In this document: in pieces, positions 21,751-35,100 of the stretch
How the letters are laid out: each line of letters opens with the position of its first letter
Numbering within the stretch: the stretch's first letter is position 1
Position numbers and translations under genes: made by a program
The notes under the pieces: model-generated
The model's input: only the letters and a program-made list of their open reading frames with translations
What the model was told of the DNA's origin: nothing
Databases searched by the model: none
Assembly (NCBI RefSeq): GCF_963676685.1
Contig: NC_092350.1
Location: 40,519,373-40,583,372, forward strand
Direction of reading: 5' to 3'
Length of the DNA stretch: 64,000 nt
From: Mytilus edulis
Taxonomy: Eukaryota > Mollusca > Bivalvia > Mytilida > Mytilidae

Positions 21751-23027
21751 ATACATTTTATTTTAATATTTGGTTTATTTTCTTTACAACCTTAAGTAAG
21801 AATTTGTGGTAATGTTACTCAAAATACAATGTTACCATATAATATCTATACGAAAGTCTAGTTACATATATGTTTTAATAATGCCAAATACGAGTTCAAA
21901 ATAAATAAATAATGAATGCCACATCTTTATGAAAGACTAGCTAATATTGTGTATGTTATATGTGACAAAATGTAAAGTATCAATTGTATTATAAACATTA
22001 TTTAAAACACTTTTTATTCCAAAAATACTGGACTATAATCAGACACTAAATAGTTATGGTGTTAAATATATAGCTACAGAATAAGCTGAAATTTGATTAA
22101 GATTAAAAGTAAATACGTGAACATTTTGTCAGCAAAAACTTAAAATGAAAACAGTATTAATCTTCCATTTTCTTTTTGTTTTGTTTGATTCAAAATAGTT
22201 AAATTAAAAAAAAAGATAACACAAATATTTTAACCACAACTAGTATATCAAATGTAAAACAAACTTGCTAAGAAAATAAAATGTCTGGAATAGATAATTC
22301 AGAATTTCAATACTTCTTATCGAAAAAATGTAGTAAAAAGAAGTGATGATAATTGACATAACTAACAGACAAAATGGCACATACTTAAATTTTCTTTCAA
22401 TTCTTTACTTTAAAAATCTTTAATCATAAGAGATCTATGAAAGTTAATTATTTAGCATAATGATTTCTTTCAATTGAACATAATTAAATATAAAAAAAAC
22501 ATTATCAATTTGGAAATTGACAGTCGAAAGCTTACAGTGTTCATATAATTACTTTTCATCTTGTTTGAAATCATTTTCAATGTTTGGTACTGGCATACAA
22601 AATAAATATAAAATGTAAAGATGAAATTGCACCTTTTAGTGAGAGAGCACAACCTGATAAATGGGATGACTTAAAATATAATGCAACAATCTATGACTCA
22701 ACAGTATCCCCTTAAATCACAATGAGAATAGCTTTTCATGCATTATTATACAAACATCTCTGGATATATCACAATTTTACATATTTTCAATGCTTTTCTA
22801 TGTGTTGGAAAGATGCCTGAAACTACAGCACATTGGAAGATTTCCTTGTGGAACCTAATAAATAGTATAATATTGATTATTTCTAAGAATGACATTTGTT
22901 GAGCTCCATAATGCATTTGAGCTTGAATTAGGTCACTGTAGCCTGTATAACTGCTTCCAGATCCAAGTAAATGCTTCAGTAAAGCCAATGATCACATGAT
23001 TGTCAATAGTATCAATAACAATGACCT
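21751..23027 (-). other. LNX 3' flank, probable 3'UTR
   Basis: AT-rich DNA beyond the LNX stop codon with no ORF of note. The nearest AATAAA on the minus strand is at 22013-22018, which would give a 3'UTR of about 1 kb. This is inferred from position only. Confidence 0.35.
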
Positions 23028-23163
23028 TCATACAATTGTCCCTGGCCATGAAACAACTGTCAAGGTCACAGCACCATCAGCCATCTTGAGTAGTTCTACA
23101 GCTTTTGAATGTGTAACATTATGTAAACTATGTTCATTAACGCTAAGCAAAATATCACCACAT
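23028..23163 (-). CDS. LNX: LNX exon 14: end of PDZ4 and stop
   Basis: Acceptor 'attttcag' precedes the exon. It encodes (K)[18 protein letters not shown], then helix B, the last strand and SWPGTIV, then TGA. The His at the start of helix B (VTHSKAV) predicts class I ligand preference. The ending closely resembles the SWPGT-Φ-Φ tail of vertebrate LNX1, which identifies the family. Confidence 0.92.
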
Positions 23164-26100
23164 CTGAAAAATAAAAACAGATACTAATAATTATACCAGG
23201 AATCGAGCTGTTTACCGGAAGAGCTATGTTTGTATCTTAATTTGACATACTGTTTTGGGTATGTTAAAAAAACTTTTATGCTAATTGCTTATGTGTACAA
23301 CTTATTGTTCAAGTATATTTACTATCAATACATTATTACAATGATCAGATGAAATTGTATAAAACATTCTTGACATATAACTTATAACATCTGGGAAATG
23401 GACTAAACCACTAACAGGGGAACACTGCCTGACAGACATGTACACCTTACAACCCTTGCATGCATTTTGTCAAATAATCAAATTTCATACCGATAGAATA
23501 TCACAAAAAATTCTAGTTTGGATTTTTTTACATTTGTGGTTTAGGGGCAGTTTATAACTAACTACGTGGTAAAGGCTTTGCTCATTGTTGAAGGCTGTAC
23601 AGTGACCTACAGCTGTTAATTACTGTGTCATTTGGTTGTATTATTGGCAATTCATACAACATCTTCTTTTTTTATATTAAGTTAAATTACACATCAGTAC
23701 CATCACATGTGTTTAAATTTTCAATTTAAACAGATTTATTTTATAAATATTGGAATGCAATTTATAAAACTATATTTAACAGAATAAATGCACACACACT
23801 GTAAGCAAATACACATGTTTTTGTAACATTTATAAAACTATCTTTATCAGAATAAATGCACACACATTCAAGCACATACACATATGTTTTTGTAACAACT
23901 TACTTCAAACGCCCATCTTTATAAGCGGGTGTATCGAGCACAACTGACTTAACATAAACAGGAAGTGTATAAGAAGTTACAATTTCACTGTCACATCCTC
24001 CAACTACAGAAAATCCTAGACTACCACTCGGACTACGTAACAATGTTACAGTCTTAATGTTCTGACAGTTTCTGAAATAATAACAAATGTAAATACTGTT
24101 ATATTCTATCATTTATTTTTATTACCACAGAGGTATCAATTTTTTTAGATTTTACAGTTCATTAGAACCCTGAAATCAATTTGAAAACAGCATTTTATCT
24201 TAATCATACTAATTATTAAATTTGCAACTATAAATATTACAGTTTTTTTTCTTCTTATTAACAATGCAAAAAGTTAGCAATGGCTGAATATGTCAAGCTA
24301 TTACAAGATGCAGGATTTATAAAATTGTGGTAGTCATATTAAAGAAATGTATCGCAAAAGTTTATAGTTCATTTAATTCTTTTAAAGATCTTACCTTGGC
24401 ATTTGCTGCCAGAATAACCATGTTGGCGTGAAGTTTCCAGGGCCATTTGATGTCTCTGGACCTTCAATTATTTTAATAGAAACTACCTTGGACTCTGCAT
24501 TGGCCTTGACCTGGGTCACAGCCTCATTGTGAGTCAAGGCTAATAAACTAACTCCATTTATAGACAGAAGTATGTCTCCCTTCTGAAAATAAAGAAAATT
24601 AATGAAATATCATTTTTAATACATAGCTACATTTTAAGTTGCTAAATATCTCATTTTAATTATACCTTATGGTCAATTTTATCACATATCTTTATCTATA
24701 ATATCTGTAGAGCTTGAATGATTTGGCCAATCTTTAAAGTTCCCTTAATTATGGTTTTACATCTCTCTGCTGAAAATTCTATTATACCCTTTTTAACTTG
24801 TGGGACTATAATTATGTTCCTTTAAGCACATCCTGGGTTATTATTCTACAAAAATGTTAGGTTGCAGGTTGCATCAACCTAGCTGTTTATAAGTCTATTA
24901 CCACTTATTGCGATATTACATTTAGTAAATTTGATTATCTCCCCTTCAGATGCAAGGATAGATGTATATATCCTAAAGTAGTGTTCTACAACTGTGTATA
25001 ATCATTATCCATGAGTGTTTCAGTAGGAGTAAAAGTTCTTAACAGAGTTTATTCCCATAATTTGCAACTTTGAAGTAGGTAATTTCAATTATCTCCCCTT
25101 ATATATGTTGAACTGGAATTATATTTATATGTGCACATCCTCTGTATGTATTTCATCAATGTCGTTCTAGCCATTAAGGAGTTACACTAACAAGGGACAT
25201 GGAAAATTAGTCATTGATAGAACCATTCATACTCCAAATTTTATTTGGATGTGTATAAAAAGGCTTCATATTTGTAACGTAAACATAGATAACTATCATT
25301 TTATGGCTGGTAAATCATTAAGCTAGTTACAAGTGCTACCTACCTTGACCTGTTTAGATCTGCCCATACAACCATTTGGATTTATATTTGTTACATATAT
25401 AGGTGTATCACCTCTGGGACTACTTAACCCTCCCGCTACACTTATACCTAGAGTTTCTGTAGGATCCTGCAAGGCAAATCAAATACATTATTGATAGGAT
25501 TGCACCTGACCCTAGCCAGAATGCCAAAAGATGTTGTCCTTGGTTATATATAAATATTGTTGTGTCTTTATACAATTTAGTGTTCATGAATGTTCTCTTT
25601 AATAATTTCTGTTTAGTTTATCAATATCTTTTCCACTCTTGGCTATTGTTCAGGGCTGCATGTTGACCTGTAGATGTTTTTTGCCCTTTTTGAAGCCTTG
25701 GGTTGCTGTCTCTTTGAAGTTTACCTTACATCTCTTTTTATTTTTATTTTTAAAAACTTTTTAACTGTAAAATTATTAAATTATTAAATAAAATTCTGAT
25801 CATTCGACAGTCTAAGCTCAAGTTCCTATTAGAAAATTTATCAAAGAACCAACAAATTGAGTTAAATCATTAATGTGGTTGTTCCATGCAAGAAGTGATG
25901 TTGCCCTTATCCAACACATATTATGATCAAAGTCTTTTTCATTCTTGAAACTTTATATCCTTAGCTGAAACGCTGCATATTAATATATTTATGTGTAAAG
26001 CCAATGTTCCAACACACAAGGCTATCATAAAATCATTAAATAAGAAACTTATATAAACAATAAATGTTCTTTCACAATAATAATTAATCCTTTTTATTTG

Positions 26101-29100
26101 TCAATTGATTTTTCATATCATTAACTTTGGACTCTTAGAGTATATAGCTATTGACAGATTAACTTCTCTACTGAAAGACATTCTACATTCTGGAGTTCTG
26201 TCAAGTAAGAGCAACTTAAAGAAATAGAATTAAGTTTACAATCAGCGTAATTTGGGGAAAAAATAACTGTTTTATGTCTTCTTTTAAGCAACAACATCAT
26301 AAGAGAAAAGTTGGATGACATCCCCCCCTCCAAATTGAACAGAGGTGTGATACATACCTGCCAAATGTCAATATTTGTTGGTGATTTCCCCCATGGAGGC
26401 TCCCAAATTGAAATTTTGAAAGAACAATATGTCCACAATTTTAAACAAAAAAGTTAATTGTAAAATGACATGAGGCTTATAAAAGTATGAAGAAGCCAAA
26501 AAACAACATTTAAATGTATTTGAAGGCCCCCTTGAAGGCTTTTTAGAACTATGACAGCCATCTTGCACGCAAAACCCCCATGGGCATTTTGAAAAGTTGG
26601 CAGGTATGGACTGATATACTCCAACATTTCAAACCACTGACCTTTGTGACAGTAACAAGTTTTTCTCTACACATATGACACTGTAAGAACTTTTCTGGTC
26701 TAAATTCAGAATTAGCCGTACTAGCAGAACTTTCACATGAGGTAGAACGTATCAGATCTGGCGTCTGTGGACGACTCCGTCTTGATATCACAAATTGCAC
26801 TTTATCTTCACATATCTACAATAAATACATAGAATACAGTCCTGTTTACATTCTGTTATTTCACTACCCTGATGTCATACAACAATAAGTGATGTCAATG
26901 AAATTGCTTCAAAATGAGGCGAAAATTTGCAGGAAAAGACCTAGTATGTTGCATTTTCTATTTACTTTAATGTAATAAAAGGAACAAATCCTAGAATTTA
27001 AGTATAAAAAAATAAATGCAAATAATAATCAAATATCAAGGATATTTGCATGAATGTCCTTCACACATTTGTGGATTGATGTGTTGGTAAGTCATTATTT
27101 CGATATTTTTAAAATAACTAATCCCAAAACTCGATCATCATACAACATCCAATAAGTGACCAAACAAAACATTAATTCACAAATGGTCTAGTGTATGAGT
27201 GAATAATAATAAGTGGTTAGTCAAGAGATTGGTCATAAACTTCTTCCTTTTCACTACATATTTCAATTATAATTTTTATTTTTTTCTACCTCAAAAATGA
27301 TTAGAGAACAGTGTAGAAATATCCCCGCCTTGCACATATTCTAACTATACAAGGAATAAGGGTAATAACTAAAACATCCACTTTTTGTTGTTCTTTCAAA
27401 CCTTTTATAAATAGCTTAGAAAAGTGATGGGCTTTAGAGCAAATGCATGCAATTACCAATATAATCAATATTTTCAAGTAACATTACTCAAAACAAATAT
27501 ACAAACATGTTCAAGACAAGCTGATATAAACATATGATATAAATATCATAAAAATCTGTCAAGAAATGTACATGTGAGAGCACTAACGATGCAATATTTA
27601 ACATAAATAATACTACCATGGGGCATAACTCTTTAAAGAAATAATCAATCAGTACTGATTATTCGAACAAGTCCAAGATATTGTAAATGTGAGAGCGCTC
27701 TCAAGACTGAATGGACAGAGGGGCACCCAGCATTTCTACGTCCCCAACAAGGCATTGTGTAGGGGATAAAATCTAACCTGTATGACTTGAGCAGCTTCTT
27801 CCTGAGAACCATACGACACATCTTTACCGTTAATCTCTAACACTCTATCGTCTGGTGTTAACCGACCATCTTGTGCTGCTAAACTATCTGGGACCTAGAA
27901 ATATATCAGTATATATTATTAAAATAAACTAAAGTAAGAAGATATAAAGGCTCAGATAAATCACAAATTAAATAGAAATGTCTGAAAGTCTTAAATGATC
28001 ATTTATATTAACCAAATATCTTTGTTCTATGAATGAATATTTTCTTTGAACGCTTGTCATATAAAAGATATCCTAGTTGTTTTGACTTCACAGCAACATA
28101 TACACTTCATTTGTATAATCTAGGTTATTCGAAATGTTTTATTGTCTACTTTTTAACTATCTATATTTTATATATTCAGGTATTTAGTATGGAGTTCATT
28201 AACACTGAACTAGTACACAAATTTGTTAAGGGGCCAGCTGTATAACGCCTCCAGCTGCAAGATTCACTTGGTGTATTGACCATGCATTAGTGGTCTTTGG
28301 CTGTTTTCGGCTCTTTGGTCGGATTGATGTCTCTTTGACACATTCCCCATTTCCATTAACAATTTTATTTATACAAAAACTTAGTTAACCATTACTTACT
28401 AGATTAAGAATATAAACTCCTGTACCATTCCTGCAAATTAAAAAATGTACTGTATTTTTTCATTAATTGGTAGATTTCTAGTTTTTTTTTTTATTTCTTT
28501 GTTTTCATTCTTTCTTTTTTAGTCACATGATAACCCATATCCTGTTGATGTTGGTCATATGAATATAGTGGTATGTTTTTGATGTTGTAAAACAAATGCA
28601 TAAGATCTAAAGAATGTTGAACTTACTGTACTATGTTGTGTGAACTCTCAAAAGTAAGTGATAAGGCCTGGCAGATATAGCTATGAAGCCAGATATAAAA
28701 GTTTTAAATGCCTTTCATTCAATCTTCACCCCCAAATTTGTATAAAAATTATCAATTATCATTGTTCATATTCTTCATTTGTTTTTGTTTTTACTTTATA
28801 TCTTACCTCTTTCCAACTAGCTTAATACCAAGCTGTTTTCCTTTCTCTTTGGTCAGAGTTATCTTCAATATTTCTAAAGAAAGACAATTAAATAGATTTC
28901 AATATGTTGCTATCTATATATGTAGGACTCGGAAGTGTGATGGGGACACTGAAGTGTGATGGTCATGCTGAAGTGCGATGGTCTGGCATGACGTTTGAGT
29001 ATTGTGACGTTTTTATATGCTTTAATATATCACAATATCAGAAACAAACATGTTCACAAATACAAATTTTGAATTGTCTCCCCATTGTTCCAAAACAAAA

Positions 29101-32100
29101 ATATTCATATAAGATTGTATATCTATTGTTGAAGGCGTACTATAGCCTATAATTGCTTAGATTAACATCATTTTACCTTTGGTGGATAGTCTCATTGGCA
29201 ATCATACCACATCTCCTCAGTTTCATACTATAGGAAATCATATTGCAAATCTGTCAAAAGTTCAAAAGTAAACATTACATTTTGTACTTTGGTCAAATGT
29301 TAATTAGAAATATGTCAATCTCTATTTGCCCATATCAAAAACGTTCCTAATGAATGAACTTCAAAAAATCTATGAACTGCTACAAGATATAAATGTTATG
29401 TCTGAAACCTACAATGCAAGCTGCATTTAAGAAGCAGCCAGACATCTTCAAACCTAAACTTTAACACACACAAAGCTTCACATGCAGAGAGATTTGAGAA
29501 GGTAAACTTATGTAAGGGACATAACTCTGCAATATCACTGGTACATTTTGTTAACCATTTTCATACATATATTGTGAGCCTCCAGATTAAATTGATTTGG
29601 TGTTATATGATTGATGGAATCAACTATTACAAAAGAATAATCTCCCATAATTCACTGATGATAATGAGCCTGAAATATCATTTTGTAATGTAAGACTCAT
29701 TGTGAAGGAAATATAAAACCTTTTACTAGAATCAGTACTTGTTCAATTGGGTATTTCTTTTTTTTTATTTTGCAACATGAATTGGCCAATTGAACAAATA
29801 AAATAGCTATTGTTTCCTGTTAAAGAGAATTTTTAATTTCTACTTGGATAAAATGCTCCGCAGGGCGCAGCTTGATAGGACCGCAGAGGTTGAACCCTGA
29901 ACAGTTGGGGCAAGTATATGGACACAACATTCAAGCTTGACACAGCTCTGAATTTGGATTGTGATTAAATAGTTGACACAGCATAGGTTTCTGACACAAA
30001 ATGAATGTGGTCTAAGAACTTAAAAATTTTGAATTGGACTTTTATTTTTTATGGTCTAATATCCAAAATCTAAATACAAGGTTAGATTCAGCATATCAAA
30101 GAACCCCAAGAATTCAATTTTTGATGAAATCAAATAAAGTTCAATTTTGGACCCTTTAGACATCAATGTTGACCAGTTTGATAAATGGGCCCAAATATCA
30201 AAAATCTAAAAACATGGTTAGATTCTGTATATCAAAGATCCCCATATATTCAATTTTTGTTGAAATCAAGTTTTAAAAGTTTAACTTTTGACCCCAATTT
30301 GGACCAACTTGAAAACGAGGCCCATAATCAATAATCTAAGGACATGTTCAGATTCAGCATATCAAAGAACCCCAAGAATTCACCTTTTGTTAAAATCAAA
30401 CAAAGTTTAATTGTGGACCCTTTAGACATCAATATTGACCAGTTTGATAAACGGGACCAAATATCAAAAATCTAAAAACATAGTTAGAATCTGTATCTCA
30501 AAGATCCCCATATATTCAATTTTTGTTGAAATCAAGTTTAAAAAGTTTAACTTTTGACCCCGATTTGGACCAACTTGAAAACGAGGCCCATAATCAAAAA
30601 TCTAGGGACATGTTCAGATTCAGCATATCAAAGAACCCCAAGAATTCACCTTTTGTTAAAATCAAACTAAGTTTAATTTTGGACCCTTTGGACCTTAATG
30701 TAGACCAATTTGAAAACAGGGCGATGAGCATATAAAAAAAAACCCAATGATTCAATTTTTGATGAAATCAAACCCTTTTGGCCCCTTATTCCTAAACTGT
30801 TGGGACCAAAACTCCCAAAATCAATCCCAACCTTCATTTTGTGATCATAAACCTTGTGTTTAAATTTCATAGATTTCTATTTGCTTATACTAAAGTTATT
30901 GTAAGAAAACCAAATGTCTTTGGATGACTAAGACGACTTGATAGCAATATATGATCGCAAAAATATTTGTTTGCGATCATATAAAAACCGATCATGTATC
31001 GATTAATTTGGCTGTAAAACAAGAATGTGTCCATAGTACATGGATGCCCCACTCGCACTATCATTTTCCATGTTCAATGGCCCATGAAATTGGGGTCAAA
31101 ATATTAATTTAGAAAGATCATATCATAGGGAACATGTGTACCAAGTTTCAAGTTGATTGGACTTCAACTTTATCAAAAACTACCTTGGTCAAAAACTTTA
31201 ACCTGAACTTTGCACTATCATTTTCTATGTTCAGTGGACCATGATATTGGGGTCAAAACTTTAATTTGGCATTAAAGTTAGAAAGATCATATCATGGGGA
31301 ACATGTGTACTAAGTTTCAAGTTGATTGGACTTCAACTTCATCAAAAAATACCTTGACCAAAAACTTCAACCTGAACTTTGCACCATCATTTTCTATGTT
31401 CAGTGGACCGTGATATTGGGGTCAAAACTTTAATTTGGCATTAAAGTTAGAAAGATCATATCATGAGGAACATGTGTACTAAGTTTCAAGTTGATTGGAC
31501 TTCAACTTCATCAAAAACTACCTTGACCAAAACTTTAACCTGAAGAGGGACAAACGGAAGAACAGACAAACTGATGTACAGACCAACAGACGAACGAACA
31601 GATGCACAGACCAGAAAACATTATGCCCCTCTACTTGTAGGTGGGGTAAAAAAAACAACTTTAGGTACCTTCTTTTTCTATAGGTCTGTTTTCCTCTGCC
31701 TTCTCTCTATAAACAGTCACCCTACAGACAGGATAATATTGTGATAAAGCTTGCTGGGCATGGTAGTGTGTAGCTTGAGTCAGATCCTCACCATTCACCT
31801 ACAAAATAGGGTTATAATGTGAAATGATAGCTTGACCTCAAATTAGGAAGCATGGATAAATCTTTCAACATTCACCTATAAAAATATTATAATGTGTTAA
31901 GATTGCAGTGCAATGCATGGTAGTGTGTATCCTGGGTAAGATAGTCACAATTTATCTACAAAATAAGGTTCCTATAAGACATGATTGCTCAGTCTAATAG
32001 TGTAGAGCCTGGGGCAAATCTTCATCAATCACAAACAAAAAAGGTTATTCAAGAAGTTAATGCTTCAATTGAAATATATTGATATGTAAAAACATTGACC

Positions 32101-35100
32101 AGAATCATTTGAATAAAGCCTGTAATTATTTTGTTTTCGTAGGTTGCTGTTTGGTTTTTACCATTTGAATTGTGAGATTTGTTCATTGTTGAAGGCAGTA
32201 AAGTGACCTATAGATGCTTACAATAACTTTATTTAAAGTATGGACATTGAATGTAATAAGTCTTGCTGAGAATTGAAGCAACTAGGAAGAGATTGGTGAC
32301 AAAATCTAGGTAAAACGGGAAAAAGTTAATGCAATAATTTCTTTTCTGAAATACAGAATTCTACAGAACATTTCAATATTCTAAAAAGAATTCACATCTT
32401 AGAATAATCAATATTTTTTTTAAGATAAAATTAGGCAGATCAATAATTAGAACAGTTAGCCTTTTGGGTTACAGACCAATATTTTCCGCTTTGTAGATTT
32501 CAGCGTAAACATCACAGACAGTGTCAATATTTATATGACACTAAAACTCAGACATCAGATTTTATAGTAATTTTAATAAAATCTTAGCAGTGAAACATTT
32601 TATATGTGCTGTCTCCACTATATAATATTACTATATCTAGGAACTACGGCAATGCTTGTCAATGCTGCAAGCTTTTCCTGTATTCAATTCTACATTTTTT
32701 ACCACTTGAGTGGTGTCTTCAAAACTAATATGGAGATGTTTATAAGTCTTGAAATTCTGGATGAACAACTGATGTAATGTTATTGCCTAAGAAATGTCAA
32801 TATCACTAAAACAAAACATTAAACTGGAGTTATTCTCAGTAATACAAAATAAGGCAAGCTCCTGCAGAAAGGAAGGTGGTTCACACAAGGCTCTCCTGCA
32901 GAAAGAAAGGTGGTTCACACAAGGCTCTCCTGCAGAAAGGAAGGTGGTTCGCACAAGGCTCTCCTGCAGAAAGAAAGGTGGTTCACACAAGGCTCTCCTG
33001 CAGAAAGGAAGGTGGTTCGCACAAGGCTCTCTGACTACCTCTGACAATAAAACTGGCCACAGTGAGACTGTGTCTTAGCAAAGTGTGCTGAAAGTGGCAC
33101 CAACCATCAACAATCAATCATCATGAACAGTGAACAAGGAACACAGACTAGTACATTAATTATTTTTACTTCACTCCATCATTCTAGAATTGCAGCTTTA
33201 AGTAGATACATAGATGAATCATTTAAGTTGGAATATCATGTTCCAGAGAATAAAACTAAAAAAAGAATTCCCTTTAGATTCGCATGCAACAAATACATTA
33301 TTTTACTATAAATTTGCGTGAAACAACATATCAATAATTGAAGCCATGCACCTTTAGCCATTCTGAAACAAGTTAAAAACTTCTTAATTGTCATCAGAAG
33401 ACATCCTGACTATATCATTGACACAGTCATTATTTATAATTAAACAAATTATGCGTTTCTCAACTCACAATAATTCAAAGTGTCATTCTATAAGAGATAT
33501 GATAATAAGAGATGTCAAATGGACAGTTAATAATCAACAAATTCATAGAAAAGCTGTTATTTCCTAATTAAACCCTAGCATGTACATTGATAAAAATTAA
33601 TTTGTTCAAGCTTGAAAACTAACGAACAACATGTTTTAAGAAAGAAAAAAAGGCTACAAAATCATCTTTATATCACCATCATTTTGACCATGCAGCCTTT
33701 AGAAAAACGTTCCCATTTTCCAAAGCTTTCTAATCATACTCAATTACAGAACCACTATAAATAACACCATAATTCCTTGCCATAATGAATTCTAACAGGA
33801 AAAGTTAATTGTATTCACACAGTCTTGTATGGTTTTCATTTAAAAGGCAAATAAAAACACCTCATGTATGGAACAACATTAGTAGTAAACTGAAAATGCT
33901 TGTTTTTGTAAATAAAAAATAAATATGGTGGAAATTGTTCTGTACTTAAGGCTTAAGATGATACAAAATGTGTGATTGACAACTGTAATAACTTTTTGTC
34001 TCAGTAGATGTAGATTCATCATTGAGAAAACTCTTATTTTAAATTTTATCTCATGAAATAAAATTAACCTCTAATATTTGGTCTCCTGGTTTCAATCGGC
34101 CATCTTTTGCTACCACACCTTCTGGAAAGACTTCTTGTATAACTATACACACCTACAAAATATGCATTTATAAGTTTAAAACAAAATGTAAACCAAAGCA
34201 CCTTATATTCCAAGAATTTGAATAGATAGATGTAACTATAGAACTATAGTCAAAACATTGAACCATTTCTTCAATAATACTCTAATCTACTTGTTCAAGC
34301 TACACATCGCTTTATTTTTTTAGAAGTCTTGGAGAAAAATGATGTATCTTCCTTTCAGTAATCATGAGTACATTTAACTATATCAGCATTTTGTTTTTAT
34401 GTAAGTTGTTGTTTGTGCTAATTTGTTTTAAGGCTAATGTGTCAAGCCACTTCAAACTCAGTTTTAATTTTGTTCTAATATTTTGCTGTTGCACAATTGT
34501 CTGAGGTTGTGAAGTTTGAGCACTCAGAAACATGTTTAAACCCACCACATTCTTTATGTGTCTGTCCAATGTCCGAAGCCCTTATGGCAATATTATTTTT
34601 GTTGGTTGCTGTTTGTTAAATATGTTTTTAGATTTATTGAAATTGTTTGGAGATCTTTAGATTTCTGCAGGTACTCATTAAACAATATAAGACTTCATCT
34701 ACTTTAACATTTGTCTGAAGTACTTACTAAAGGAGTATCACAACCTCCAACTATACTGATGCCTAGATCAGCTTGAGATCTTTGGATTTCTATTGTACTT
34801 ACTAAAGGAGTATCACAACCTCCAACTATACTGATGCCTAGATCAGCTTGAGATCTTTGGATTTCTATTGTACATACTAAAGGAGTATCACAACCTCCAA
34901 CTATACTGATGCCTAGATCAGCTTGAGATCTTTGGATTTCTATTGTACTTACTAAAGGAGTATCACAACCTCCAACTATACTGATGCATAGATCAGCTTG
35001 AGATCTTTGGATTTCTATTGTACTTACTAAAGGAGTATCACAACCTCCAACTATATTGATGCCTAGATCAGCTTGAGATCTTTGGATTTCTATTGTACTT

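Noticed and set aside
32787..33078. ORFs on both strands across the 34-bp minisatellite
   Set aside because: Both are low-complexity readings of a tandem repeat, with no domain.
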